From positions 1 to 64,000 of the forward strand of contig JAWDGP010006887.1 of NCBI GenBank assembly GCA_033675545.1: a DNA stretch of 64,000 bases, in the 5' to 3' direction. Positions 1 through 48,241 of the stretch are shown here, piece after piece. Under the pieces are notes generated by a model. The model was not told the DNA's origin and ran no database searches. It saw only the letters and a program-made list of their open reading frames with translations. A program made the position numbers and the translations under genes. The first letter of the stretch is position 1; each line of letters begins with the position of its first letter. The stretch comes from Elysia crispata (lineage: Eukaryota; Mollusca; Gastropoda; Plakobranchidae).

Positions 1-1066
1 GAGAGAGAGGATTTTCTCCCCCCTTATGCCCTCCCCTCCTTAAAATTAAAACAAAATTTGGTTGTAAACAGAGCCATGATTGTGGAGCATATTTTGCATA
101 CTGATTTAGCTCATTTTTTTTTTCTGTGCTCAGACTAAGAGGTTGAATGACCTTACAGATGTGTCCCCCAAATGTCAATTCTTTCTGCATTTCATTGGCT
201 CAACTGAAGCTTCATAAAGGTTTACTCATCAGAGTGTTCATATTTTAGTTTACATATTGAGCACTGTTCTCCTTATCTTTATCTTTTTTTTTAAACATTT
301 GAGCTGAATATGATCAATATCAAATAAGTCTAGAGCTTCACTTGGCCCCACTGGTCACGCAAAAAGAAAAACAGCAATTTGAAAATTAGATCTAGATTTA
401 TAAATTAAATATATAATTTGTTTGGAATGAAAATCATCCACTATTATTTTAGTATCATGCCATGCCTGTATTTGATTTTAGATCTAGATTTATTCTAGCG
501 CTATTTATTATTTCCCTATCAATTTTGATAATCAACTAGGTTTAGGTTAATATGTATCTTAGGAAAAAACAAATTGTCCCATCATAGGTATCAGAGGAAG
601 AAATAAGAACGACGATGTTTGGATGTGAAGATGGAGAGAATGATTTTTTTTTCGAACAAATGAAGGATAAAGTGAACAAATTGATGGTTTCAATTATAAC
701 ATAATTCTCCATATTCCTATTGGAAATATAAATAATAAACAAAACGACACCATATCGATAAAACATTTCTCTCAATTTCATACTTTTACTCAGGATGATC
801 CTTAATAATGAAAAAATAATGTACCCGTCATAGAATTATCTTTACACTTTTTCTTATTTTACAAAAGTATGCGAAGTAAGTTCAACCTTACAGATTTCAG
901 TTTCCATCAAGCACAAGTGCTTGATTTGCAGAGGATCACATGATTATTCAAAATAAACAGAATTCAGTAAATTTAAGGAAACTTCAAATTCCTGAGGTTG
1001 ACCTCCAGTTAAAATCATTATTAATCAACTTTCACTCCCTTCTTCACTTTTTTTCATATAACTCAC
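1..1066. other. ARFGEF intron, incomplete
   Basis: Left of the last exon found no stretch encodes the expected continuation (the family's WMTTTCNHALYAICD segment). The sequence is AT-rich, with two AGATCTAGATTTAT-like words near 390 and 480. I read it as intron running off the edge. No repeat or RNA gene was recognised. Confidence 0.6.
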
Positions 1067-28314
<27,248 letters not shown>

Positions 28315-29339
28315 TGTGGGCTCTGATCTTTTGCACTCAGTATGAAAGTTGTATGTTTGAATACATTTCAATTAGAGGCTAGATGCAAATGAACAAATGA
28401 TGGCTCAACAATGTATGTTTCTTGGACCTACAGCACAGGAACACACTGTATATAAAAAGAGAAAGCATAATAAAATACATCATGTCATCTTATGTAATCA
28501 TTAGATTTAAGAAACAGTGGGACTGAACAATTTATTTTAGACACATTCTACATCTAAATATAATTTTGTTTACAAGCCTTACAACGCTAGATATGGAGAG
28601 GGGGGAACTCCAATTTACCCTTTAGAATAAACTGACGAAAAAACACATCTTATCCACTCAGTAGGTCACCATGTATATCCGCTTGCCAACACAAATTCTT
28701 AGAGCTATTACCGTGTATGGATATTATAGGGATGTATAAGATGTTCCTCATCTAATTCAGTTCTCTCCTTTTCCTTAATTTTGCAAAAGACGATTTCATT
28801 ACCAATGTGAAAAAAAAACAAAACTAACAGACTAGACAACGTTTATTTTCCAATATCATAAAATTGTAGATACAAGTAAAATACATAATTAGATATTATT
28901 ATAATCTATTATATATTTGGCAAATATGAAACTTCGTTTGCCAAATACACAAGATCTACAGAACCAATCACTACCAAACTGCACATGGCGTTTTTGTTCT
29001 ATCAAGACTCTGATTAAATGTTGTTGTACTTTTATCAAAAAACTATTGTTTCGTCAACGTTTGGATTAACTTGGATTGCAATTTTGAAACCAATCGCCAT
29101 TATCGTCCATCAAGAAGGAAATGGAAGTTGGAGGTCAAATAAAAGCAAACACATATAACAGATCTAAATTTAAAAAAAAAAAGGAAACAAAAAAAAGAAA
29201 AAGTTCTCATCTTTATTATTTAGTTTTTCATGATTTTTTAAAATTGTACTATAAATGCATGTTCGCCAACACTTGGATCTACTGGTATTGTAGGAAGAAT
29301 CACCAGATCTAGAGCATTGATACTGTGGATCTTCATCTG

Positions 29340-29507
29340 AAAGATCTTTTTCAGACTTTGCAGAAGCTGAAATGTCTTGGAAAGTTTCAAAAAGGTTTTA
29401 TTTGCTCAACTCGGCCTGGGTGCATGGAGTCTCAGTAGAAGACATTGTTCAAAGGACGTTTGTTATTCATTTTCCAATGGATTCAAGCCTAACGCTTGAA
29501 TAAGTTG
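29340..29507 (+). other. Candidate non-coding first exon of KRR1 (right boundary only)
   Basis: A strong donor TTG|GTAAGTAC lies at 29507/29508. If spliced to the acceptor at 33017 the joined frame reads an in-frame TAA, then six sense codons, then exon 2, and the first Met is at 33042. That would make this exon 5' UTR and support 33042 as the start. The left boundary is arbitrary; no other support is visible. Confidence 0.3.
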
Positions 29508-31482
29508 GTAAGTACAATTCTTTATTGTTGTTTGTTTTTAACTTCAAGAGGGCTGCAAGCTAGAGTTTGCATTGTGTGTGTGTAAGTGCAAGTGAAGAAG
29601 CAATAGAAGAAGAAGAGTTGTTTGTGTTAGTGGTGTGGTCCATAGTGGTAAATTTATCTACTGCTACTGTTTGCAGTAGTAAGTGCAAATACATTTTTTT
29701 TTTGTTTTCATGCTTGTTTGATGTGTGGTGCTGTCATGAGTCATTGTCAGTGTTTTGTTGAATGTAATCAACTGAAAAGTTTTTCTCCACACCTTGCCGA
29801 TGCATGTCAAATTATTTCTAATTTATGACCAATTACCGGTTTAATCGGTTAATAATGCTTGTAATAATAATGATAATAATAATAATAATAACAATACTAC
29901 TAATCCTAATAATAACAGCAACAACAAATGAACAACCAGTTTAAGTGGGTGAAAGGCTTAAAATGTGGACATTGTGAAGGGTTGAGTTTTTTTCCCTTGC
30001 TTTTTTTTTTATTGCGATGTGAGTAAAAATGCTTTATTAGGTTGAGTTTTGATGAAATGACAATCTAGATGTTTTAATACAATGATATCTATCTCAATAA
30101 TGTGGAAACATTTTCATAATAAATGAATCTAAATGCAAATAGTAAAACAAAAAAGAAAAAGAAAATCTTCAAGGTAGAAGTTTATAACAAGCACCTTGCT
30201 ACTCTCTGTCTCACTCTTTCTTGCCTTCTCTCCTCTTACCCACTGTACAATGCTAACTAGAACTAATATCACAATATATATTTTGAAAAACAAGCCTAGT
30301 TACAATTTAAAGAGCTAGACGCTCAGCCACGAGAAAATAAAAAGTGGCAAATGAAGCAATCTAATCATTCTTTAGGTGTTAATATCAATTCTGAATCAAG
30401 AGAATAAATAATGGCCCTATTTCAACTGCATGTCAGTATTCAGTTCAAGCTGAAGAAAAGCAAATGCATTTTCAGTAATTTAATTAAAAAAAATATTCTG
30501 TAGCAATATTTCCACATTCTCATTGTAATGTAACGCAAGATATAACTTAAAAAGCATCTAGAATCTCTATCTAATCTAGGTTTTTATCAGATCTAGATCA
30601 TGATTAATATTGAAATTACATGATTTTCATCCCTTTAAATTAATAATTGTTAAGTTTATAATCTTTAACCATTCTGAGTTGATTAATAATATTTTAATTT
30701 CAAATCTTGCAAACAAATTTTTTGCCGACCCTCTTTGAAGGCTTAAAACAAGAAAATATGCTCTACATGTATGTGAGCCTAGGCCTTCTTATTGTAGATC
30801 TAACTTTGTTCAAACATACCCAAAAATCTCCTTACTAACATGAAGATTAACCAAAAATCCAGTTGATTGTATGGTCTTATGCTTATTTTATTATTTTATA
30901 AAGTTTACAATGTTTAGTAAAATGTTGTGACTCAGAGACTTAAAAGATTTATAATTCTGGCCTATTAGGAGGGCCACAGTAGATTTTGGGGTAGGTACTG
31001 GGCTTGGCGCATGGGAGCTATCTAATTGACCCTGTGTGACATATTTCACAAATGAGCTCTACAGCAAAACTTAAAAGTTAAATGGATAATCTCAATGCTC
31101 TATATATTCTACAGCTACACTCCATGGACTGGACAGGTGAAAAAAGGAAGACAAGTTTACCAAATAAATCTAGAGATCATACTTGAGCTCCAGATTCTGA
31201 TTAGATATTACCTAATTTAGAATCTAGATCTAATTATCTAAATTACATAATAAGATCTAGATCTAGCAATCCAAAGCATTTTAATTGTTGTTAGGCCTAA
31301 TCTGTAGCAGTGTAGCCACTGTAGGCCTAATTTTTCTTTTTTTTAATTTTGTTATGGTGATGCTATTTAATTTGATGAAATGTTTTTCTTTCTTAATTAG
31401 ATAGCTATCGAATAAATTTAAATGTAAATATTATACCTCGTTTGATTTAGGTATCTAGGCAAAAGTATGACAAAATGAAAAC

Positions 31483-31534
31483 CTTGATTATCTGAATCTT
31501 GGGGTGAGTCTGATTCTTTTCCATCAGCAAACAT
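31483..31534 (-). other. Candidate alternative first coding exon of ARFGEF
   Basis: Minus-strand ATG at 31534 opens MFADGKESDSPQDSDNQ and reaches a weak donor CAAG|GTTTTC. Spliced to a CAG acceptor at 28323 (AGCCCACA then ATG) it would add about 20 acidic/polar residues before MFLTRALEK. Human BIG1 has nine residues in front of the equivalent Met, so an upstream extension is plausible. The weak donor keeps this low. Confidence 0.25.
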
Positions 31535-31584
31535 CAATAACATTGACTAGCCTACTGAGCAGTTCCGGATCCGCCATGCTGGCA

Positions 31585-31592
31585 TCACGTGA
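31585..31592. promoter_or_regulatory. Palindromic E-box TCACGTGA
   Basis: TCACGTGA sits beside CAGCATGGCGGATCC (minus strand), the most CpG-containing spot of the intergenic region. E-boxes of this type bind bHLH-zip factors (MYC/MAX, USF, MITF/TFE) and are common at ribosome-biogenesis promoters. Promoter role is an inference from position. Confidence 0.35.
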
Positions 31593-31622
31593 TAATTTTC
31601 GTAGATAGTACATTTCACTTTA

Positions 31623-31623
<1 letters not shown>

Positions 31624-31707
<84 letters not shown>
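31624..31707. repeat. (ATT)28 microsatellite
   Basis: About 28 uninterrupted ATT units. A perfect array of this length is likely to vary in length between individuals. Confidence 0.97.
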
Positions 31708-32099
31708 GAACCTAAACATTGATCATAATAATACGTAATGCAAAGTAATTACACTTAAATAAAATTACTTAATATGGTTATTTTATTATCATTGAAAACA
31801 GCTGGATGCAGTTCATACGGCAAGGTTTCGCTACTGGTTCTTAAATCTTAATAAATAGTTTATTAGTAATTTATACATAAGGGTTAAGCTTTTGTTTTCC
31901 GAGTTTGATTTTATTTTGCAACTGAAAAAAAAATTCGAGAGAGGAAAAAAAAACAAACAAGAGAAGTCAGAAGACAATACATTGATTCTGATTACATTTT
32001 ATGCATCTATTGAGCTTATCTGTTATTCATGGAGCCTATCTGCCATTCAGTCTAGTGGAACAAAGGTGTATGGACACCACTTGGCTTAACAATAATAAA

Positions 32100-32560
32100 T
32101 AAATTGGCACAAAAAGCCTGGATCTAGCCTCCCATTCTCGTCCTAACCGTGTTTCTTGAATTAAATCGAGATTTTTTTCTAAATAAGAACCTATCTGTTT
32201 TTCTTCCTGCTTTATCATATTCCCCTCAGAGCGCACATCTTTGCTTTGTCCGCCCTAGTTTTTAATGGAGTATCTCAATGGTCCTACCCGAAAATTAACC
32301 TGTGGTCCGACCTAATAATATTCCACTGGTGTGTATTTACTTCTTACGGGTTCATCCCTGCCACGGAGAGTATCTTTGAGGCCTCATCTTTTCAATCCCG
32401 TTGGTTTTTTTTCCCTCAAAGAAAGTTTGCTTGGTGCTGTCTGCAGGAATGGCCTGAAATCATCTTGTTATGGTCGTGCCCGAGGTTCGAGCTACATCAA
32501 ATTGATCTCTTTTTCAATTTTAGTCGCATGAGAACTATTTTTCCTGTCTGTGGGTCCTGA
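32100..32560. other. Unexplained stretch with shifted composition
   Basis: About 450 bp is less AT-rich than its surroundings, with several CpGs and overlapping open frames on both strands (a 104-codon frame on plus at 32246-32560, 66 codons on minus at 32036-32236). None resembles a family I know and there are no clear terminal repeats. It may be an old repeat or an untranslated exon. Confidence 0.25.
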
Positions 32561-33041
32561 GACAAATAGAACTAATAGAAAATCTTTGATCTTGAGTCAG
32601 GACTCATATCTAGGTTGTGATTGCTTCATCATTTTTTGTTCACGATGTTTTAACAAAAGAAACAGGTGCAGTCGCATTTAATACCCTGAAAAGAAAATGC
32701 GAAACTTTCTCAGACCGTTTAGATTAATTTGTTTACATCCTCTTGGGCCTTCAGTACGAGTTTGTAAACTTCACATGGCCTCCGAACGTTGGTGTAGAAT
32801 GAAATTCGATTAGTTTGGTTTAATAGCTTCAATTTATCATGCCGATTTCTCGAGTAGTTTCCCACTCTAGTTTCTAGCACAAGAGAATCAAATTTTGAGT
32901 TGAAGGAGACTTATTAGACTCATTTTCTAAGATCTTTTCTGATTACCTGATAGATAAAGCAAGATCTCCAGTAACATCTAGATCTAAGTCTAGAGACTAA
33001 ATTTAATTTTTTTGCAGTTTGAAAAATTTGGAAAGAGTATT

Positions 33042-42165
<9,124 letters not shown>

Positions 42166-43394
42166 ATGTTTGAAACCTGATACATTTATCTTGCTTTCTT
42201 TAGATTCATTTTATTTTCTATGAATGGAATGGGATGTTTGTTTTTTTTTTTTTTCTGAATGATTTTGTCTGCTAAGAGTGTCATCTTCAAAAATTCAAGA
42301 TCATAATAAGGAAATACAGTTAATTCATATTGTATTGAAGTCTTACAAGTTGATCCACTTTCTTATAAATTGGTATCCCAATTTCCTATCCCTATATATA
42401 TTTTTTAAAATGTTGCTGTTAGTTCCCTGATGACATCAATTTATCAGCAGATGACTGTTTTTTATTCCTGAAACTAGTAGGCCCTATTACCTTCATGTTG
42501 AAAGTGAAGAAAATACAGATATTATTGGTATTTTTTTAAAATTATGGTTTAAAAAGAAACTACTGTGTTTTTTTGCACTTTGGTTTAAATTATTATCAAA
42601 ATCTAAGTAAAGTAATATAACACAAAGGTATGGTTTTGTGTGTCCTTCTTATAGATAATGCATTGAAAGGAATGAATTGAATGTGCTTTAAAATAGTCGT
42701 ACTGAGTGTAGTTTTGCCTTGATTTTTTTTTTCAATTTGATTGGTCAGATTTGTATGTTCTGTTGTTTTTAATGTTATCATAAAAAGTGAACAATCCTTT
42801 CAAATCTGTGTATTTTAACGCACCTAGTCCGCAGCCTTTAGCTAGCTCTTAAACATATCTTCTCACTGTTCCTTTGACTGATCACACTTTTTCATGTCTG
42901 TGCCAAACTAAACTAGGGTGACCATTAGAAAACTAACAATGAATATCCAGTAACAGTATTTCTTGCCCCATGTGTCAAATTGGCTTTATGTGCAAGCCAT
43001 TTAGATTTTGGTGTTACTTTTAGTCTTGACTCCTCTAGCTATGTCGAGTTTTTTTTGTTAATCTTATTTTAAAAAAAGTTGGTGGTAAATCACTCTTTGA
43101 AATGACCATCCTAAGGTATGTTAGTCACTAGGGAGACTTTTTTAATATCTGACTATTCTTAGTCAATATGAAGTGCATCATCTCGTCCTACTCTTTGTGA
43201 GCAGTGACCTATTTTTCCGATGCAAAATGAAAAAAATCTTATCACTATCAGCAGCAGGGCAGTTAGCCTATTCAATAACCTCAAAAATGAGATTAAAGCC
43301 ACCAGGCATCTGGAATCTGATTCACTCTTAAAAATCCCAGTTTTTCATAATATCTGTGAGTGTAACTCTTTCTCTGTAAATGGCATTGATACTA

Positions 43395-43982
43395 CAGTAC
43401 ACCTCGAATCCAATGAAGTGGATTCAAAGAACACATTTTATTCAACGAGCAAAATAAAATCCCCATTTTTTTTTTCTTCTTTGACTCTCTTAAAACACCT
43501 TGCATCAAACGAACTAATCTCAGACCCCTCCTAGGGTTCAATGACCTACAACTCCACTATAGAATGCTTTTCTACTTAGAAACTATGTAGTTGAAATTCA
43601 AACCTATTAGGAAATGCTTGAAGTGTATAGGTGTTGAACTACTACTAGGGGTAGGGGAGAGTAAAGTATTGACATGCAGGGAGAAGATAATTTAAAAAAA
43701 AGAAAAAGAGGGGTAGAGGGGAAGGAAGCAGCAGCAATTTCATGGGGAGATCATTGAACCAAAGCGGCGGTAACTTGGGCAATGATGGGAAGTGTAAAGA
43801 GTAGCTTTATAGATGCGTGATTAGTTGATAAAAACAAGTGAGATAATTATGTGTTAATTTCACTTTGGTTCGTTACTTGCCTGATTCATTGCCTTGTCAT
43901 GGCACCAACGAACCTTGCAGTTGCATGATTCAACAAACTTTTACAAATGACTGAACTAGTTCGTTGAGTTTGAGATGTACTG
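43395..43982. mobile_element. pogo/Tigger-type MITE (588 bp)
   Basis: Left end TA|CAGTACACCTCGAA; right end reversed TA|CAGTACATCTCAAA. TA flanks are present at both sides. No transposase is present; the 104-codon open frame at 43220-43534 crosses the element border and is not a gene. Confidence 0.8.
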
Positions 43983-45361
43983 TATAACGATAATAGCTAG
44001 TATAGTTAAAATCAAGCTACAGCATAATTTTGGTGCACAAGCTCCATTCATGAATAGGCAAGCCTTGTATAGTGTATCTTTTGCACTGTGTTATTTTCAA
44101 CCCATGCTATTTGGTACTGGTAGGGATTGATAGGGAGGATGTAAATTTTGAAATATATTTCTTTGTTAGAGCATGCTTTGATTTTAAAATTCTGAAACAA
44201 GGTCAAATGTTTCATGAAATTATGACCAGAAAATGATCACTTTTATTAATATATAATGATATGCAATTTGTCAACTTAGACATTAAGAAACAACAGAGCA
44301 GTTGCCCTCTCATGTTCAAAACAAATCTGAGGCGTGTTTTTTAAAAGAGGAAGAAAATAGGCTATCTGAAGAAAAAAATTATTGGAAAACAAACATTTTG
44401 AAAGTTTTAGTATGTCATCAATGAAAATTTTTTCAGGTTGCCATATATACCTAATTTCACCAAGACAGATATCTTGAATGTGTACAAATTCTTATCATTA
44501 GACTTTGAGTCACTGATTGGCATGCTGTGCTGTCAATTGAACATAAAATCATTCACATTTTAGTGGGAATTTTTTTTTTTTTATTAAAATTGTTTAAGCT
44601 TTTCTTTACTGATTCTTCAAGCAACAATAAAAAATTCATAGACTGAGTTTTGTTAATCTATTTAAAACAAAATGCATCTACTTGTATGTATGAAATTGCT
44701 CTGCACTTAGCATTAAACATGTTGGTGTCATCAAATTCAAAAGCAATTATAAATTTATTAATTTTGCTTTTTTTTTTTTTAATTGAACGTTATTTGATTC
44801 AGAGTATAACATCAGTCTGAAGTAAATACTGAGACTGCAGCAAATAGAATCTCATTGATCAAATCAAATTTGATTTTAAGTTTTTAATTGTTATATTATA
44901 TGACTCATTCTCAAAAAGTTGTGTCAATTTTTTAACTAGGGACTTAATTTTCATTTTGTATTTTTATACTTAAAATGTATGTTTCTAGCAGTGTAAGTAT
45001 CCAAAGGTATAGAATGAAATTATTCTAAAGATAGTTGAGCATCTCATTTAGGAAAGGAAGCTATATTTTTCGAATATTGTCATACATACTTAGACGTAAT
45101 GATGACACAATTTTTGCCATATTTCATAACTTTGTTTTATGAATTGTATCCCTACTTGATTTTCAAAAGATAAATTGAGTTAAATACCGTACTTTGTAAT
45201 CATGTCTAAATAATTAACTCAAAATTAAAACATTTTTGTAGGGAAAGCAAACTTTGTCAATAATTGCTACAGAAGTTTTCGTTTTTTGTTAACTTTCATA
45301 TTAACTCATTAATAAATGCTCATTTTGAGTACTTATTGTCAATATCTGTTCACATCAAACA

Positions 45362-45747
45362 AAATTCTTATTTGAAACATAAAATAAAAAAAACAAAAAC
45401 CCACAATTTTGTTCTCAGATGTATTGATGACATAAATTGTGTCATCATTACATCTAAGTACTTACTGAGACAAAATATAGAACTTTGTGACTTAAAATTG
45501 CCCCTAGGTATAATTTAACATAGATCTAGGTCAACTTAAGTTATTACAAGCACCAAATTCTTATTTGAACCATAAAATAAACAAAAAAAACACAATTTTG
45601 TTCTCAGACGTATTGATGACATAAATTGTGTCATCATTACATCTAAGTACTTACGAAGACAAAATATAGAACTTAATCACTTAAAATTGCCCTTACTAGG
45701 TATAATTTAACATAGTTCTAGGCCTACTTAAGTTATTACGAGTACCA
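45362..45747. repeat. 193-bp direct tandem duplication with internal palindrome
   Basis: Unit 1 (45362-45554) and unit 2 (45555-45747) share almost the full length with a few substitutions and small indels. Each contains GATGACATAAATTGTGTCATC, whose arms GATGACA/TGTCATC are inverted. A reversed relative of the same segment (ACTTAGACGTAATGATGACA) lies upstream at 45088. Confidence 0.9.
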
Positions 45748-46760
45748 AATGGAGAAAAACCTATCTATATTACATTATTTGTAACATGGATCTAGGCTCT
45801 ATATCTAGACCTAGTGGATGTATTGATCTAAACTGCCTCATACATATTCAAAATAGTTATTGCCCAAAACAAAAGCTCTCTGAACTTTAAAACTCCTTTA
45901 AAATCGCTTTTTAGATAAATCTCCTAAAGATGAAATGGATGAAATAGTTCTAAGGTATCTCAGAGGCATTGCTGGTCTTAGACATATCGCCTGTCAGTGC
46001 ATTTAAACAGAATGACACAAACAAAGAAATCTTATTGGAAAATTCTTTGCTCCTGCTTTAGCAGAAGTGGTCTTTATTGAGTTTTCTATCCATGCTAGAA
46101 AGTTGTTATATTGTCAAAGAATCAAAATAAGCCTTGGTGAATCAGTGACAGCTGCGATCTCAGACATATTGCAATGACACAGGCATGGAATACTGAGGAA
46201 CAGACCTTGCTTTTCAGCTCAGTTGATACATGTATAACATTGTGCCAAAGTAGCTTCTAAAATAAAGTTTGATGCATGGCGATGCTGGTGAATCAGAGTG
46301 GATCAATTATCATATCTCGTTGAGGGTTATAAAGGGCTTTTATTTCAATGGGCCATGATGACACAATGCAATACGTCTAAGTAGAGCAGGAAAATATATT
46401 TGTCATTGCAAAATAGTGTTCCTTTCCTTAATGATGAATTAAGAATTACGTTCTTTAATCGTTCCTTTTGTAAAATCAATTACCATTTTACTTTGAAAAC
46501 GAATTAGACAAAAGCTGAAGGTCAGAGAAAATCACCACCCAAAAATGAAACAAAAATCCACAAGTAAAACGGTGTTTTTTTGTTTTGAATATCTCATAAA
46601 CTTTACAAGACACGCATAAACAACATGATATTGTTGAAAATATCTCTTTATTATATGTGCAAAGTGTAGGACTTAAAAATGTAGACTTAAAGCTGTATTT
46701 TCTTTTTAAATTCTAATATGATTGTGACTATGGTTGAAAAAGGCACTTTTTGAGAATGAG

Positions 46761-46762
<2 letters not shown>

Positions 46763-46796
<34 letters not shown>
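46763..46796. repeat. (AT)17 microsatellite
   Basis: About 17 AT units with one terminal GT interruption. Confidence 0.95.
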
Positions 46797-46803
<7 letters not shown>

Positions 46804-47781
46804 AAATAGCAAAATGAATTGACAACACATTTTCAATGTCCCAAAATACTGTCAAATTTCAACAAAGCAAGGAACAAACATTCAGAAAACCTGATTACAC
46901 CTATTTGTAATAAGCATCAAAAAGCAATATTGTTATTTTATCTGTAAACGTGAAAAGGTAAAGCATGGTCAGGTATAGCTAGTAAAATGCTTTCTCTAAA
47001 TTTTTTTGCTGTCTGCGGGAAAACAATTTTTAAAAAATTCAAAAGGATGCAATGACACAAGTAAATATTTTCTCAGGTAGAAAAAAAGCATGTATATAAT
47101 TTTTAAAAAAGGAATTGAGCATAGTTTAAATTTGTATACATACGAGTGCTTTATTACAATACATGTTATAATCTGCTACTGCTGCTCAGCAGTTGACTAT
47201 GAGGCGTTGTAGTTTTCTACTCTTTAAATGAAATCAAGTTATACATTATACACTCTGATACAGGCTGACTTTTTGTCTGCCCTAAAATTGCTGGTTGACA
47301 GTAATGACACCATTTTGTTTAATTTTTTTTTATGAAGCAGTGTTTCACCTCTTGTTTTAATGCAGGTCATATTAATAAGATCAGGAATGGCAAGAACCCT
47401 AGAACAACAGAACAAATTCATATCCCCATATATTCTCTTTCTTGGGCCCTGTAAATTTTTTTGGAAATAGTGAGAGAATGTGCTGATCTCGCTAATAAAA
47501 GCTTGGTGTCTCACTTTGATGAGAAAAAAAAAACATTGCCAGTGAAATGACAAGTTCAAGCCAGTTAGATCTAACCTAACCAGATAGCCATTACATAGTC
47601 ACTAGACAACGGATTACCTCAGGGTGTGCTGAAAATGAAATAAGCATGTGTTTAGGCCGCAAGAAGTGTGCGGGTGGCTAACCTCACCTTGCCTCACAAT
47701 CCCCTTCCCCTTATTTCTTTCTTACTCATGGGAAGGTAGTGTAAATAACGATAATAATGATTAAAAGTGCCAGTGGGTGAG

Positions 47782-47971
<190 letters not shown>

Positions 47972-48154
47972 CCTATTTTTTATACATGTAGTGGGTTTTT
48001 TTTTTCAAATGTATATAGGCATGTCCTTCCCCCTTCCTTCTTTTTCACCTGAGACTGATAGAAAAGATAAGATAATCACGAGAGTATTAAAATTTTTAAA
48101 TCATTGGCGATGGCTTGTTTTACTTGTTCCTCCTCTTTTTTTCTGTATAATGTA

Positions 48155-48241
48155 CAGTATACATTTGGGAATAATGAAAACTCTGTAATAACGAAATAAT
48201 TCATTATGAATAAGAATTCTTGTTTTTACCGAGTTTTACTG
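48155..48241. mobile_element. Short hairpin MITE with CAGT ends (87 bp)
   Basis: CAGTATACATTTGGGAATAA at the left and, reversed, CAGTAAAACTCGGTAAAAAC at the right, flanked by TA. Ends and TTCATTATGAATAA centre suit a tiny pogo-type derivative. Confidence 0.55.

Larger units (their letters stand above)
28315..33017. other. Region between divergent ARFGEF and KRR1; 5' ends and promoters expected here
   Basis: No conserved coding exon is found in these 4.7 kb. It contains an AAT/AAC-rich tract near 29868-29930, an (ATT)n microsatellite at 31624-31707, TCTAGATC-rich words near 31190-31265, an E-box at 31586, and candidate non-coding or short first exons listed separately. The two housekeeping-type genes diverge from it, which suggests a shared or closely spaced promoter region, but transcription starts cannot be fixed from sequence. 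Confidence 0.5.

Noticed and set aside
31545..31575. Minus-strand ATGGCGGATCCGG start with good context (MADPELLSRLVN)
   Set aside because: The frame stops after 17 codons and no downstream exon joins it convincingly; more likely a leader or upstream ORF.
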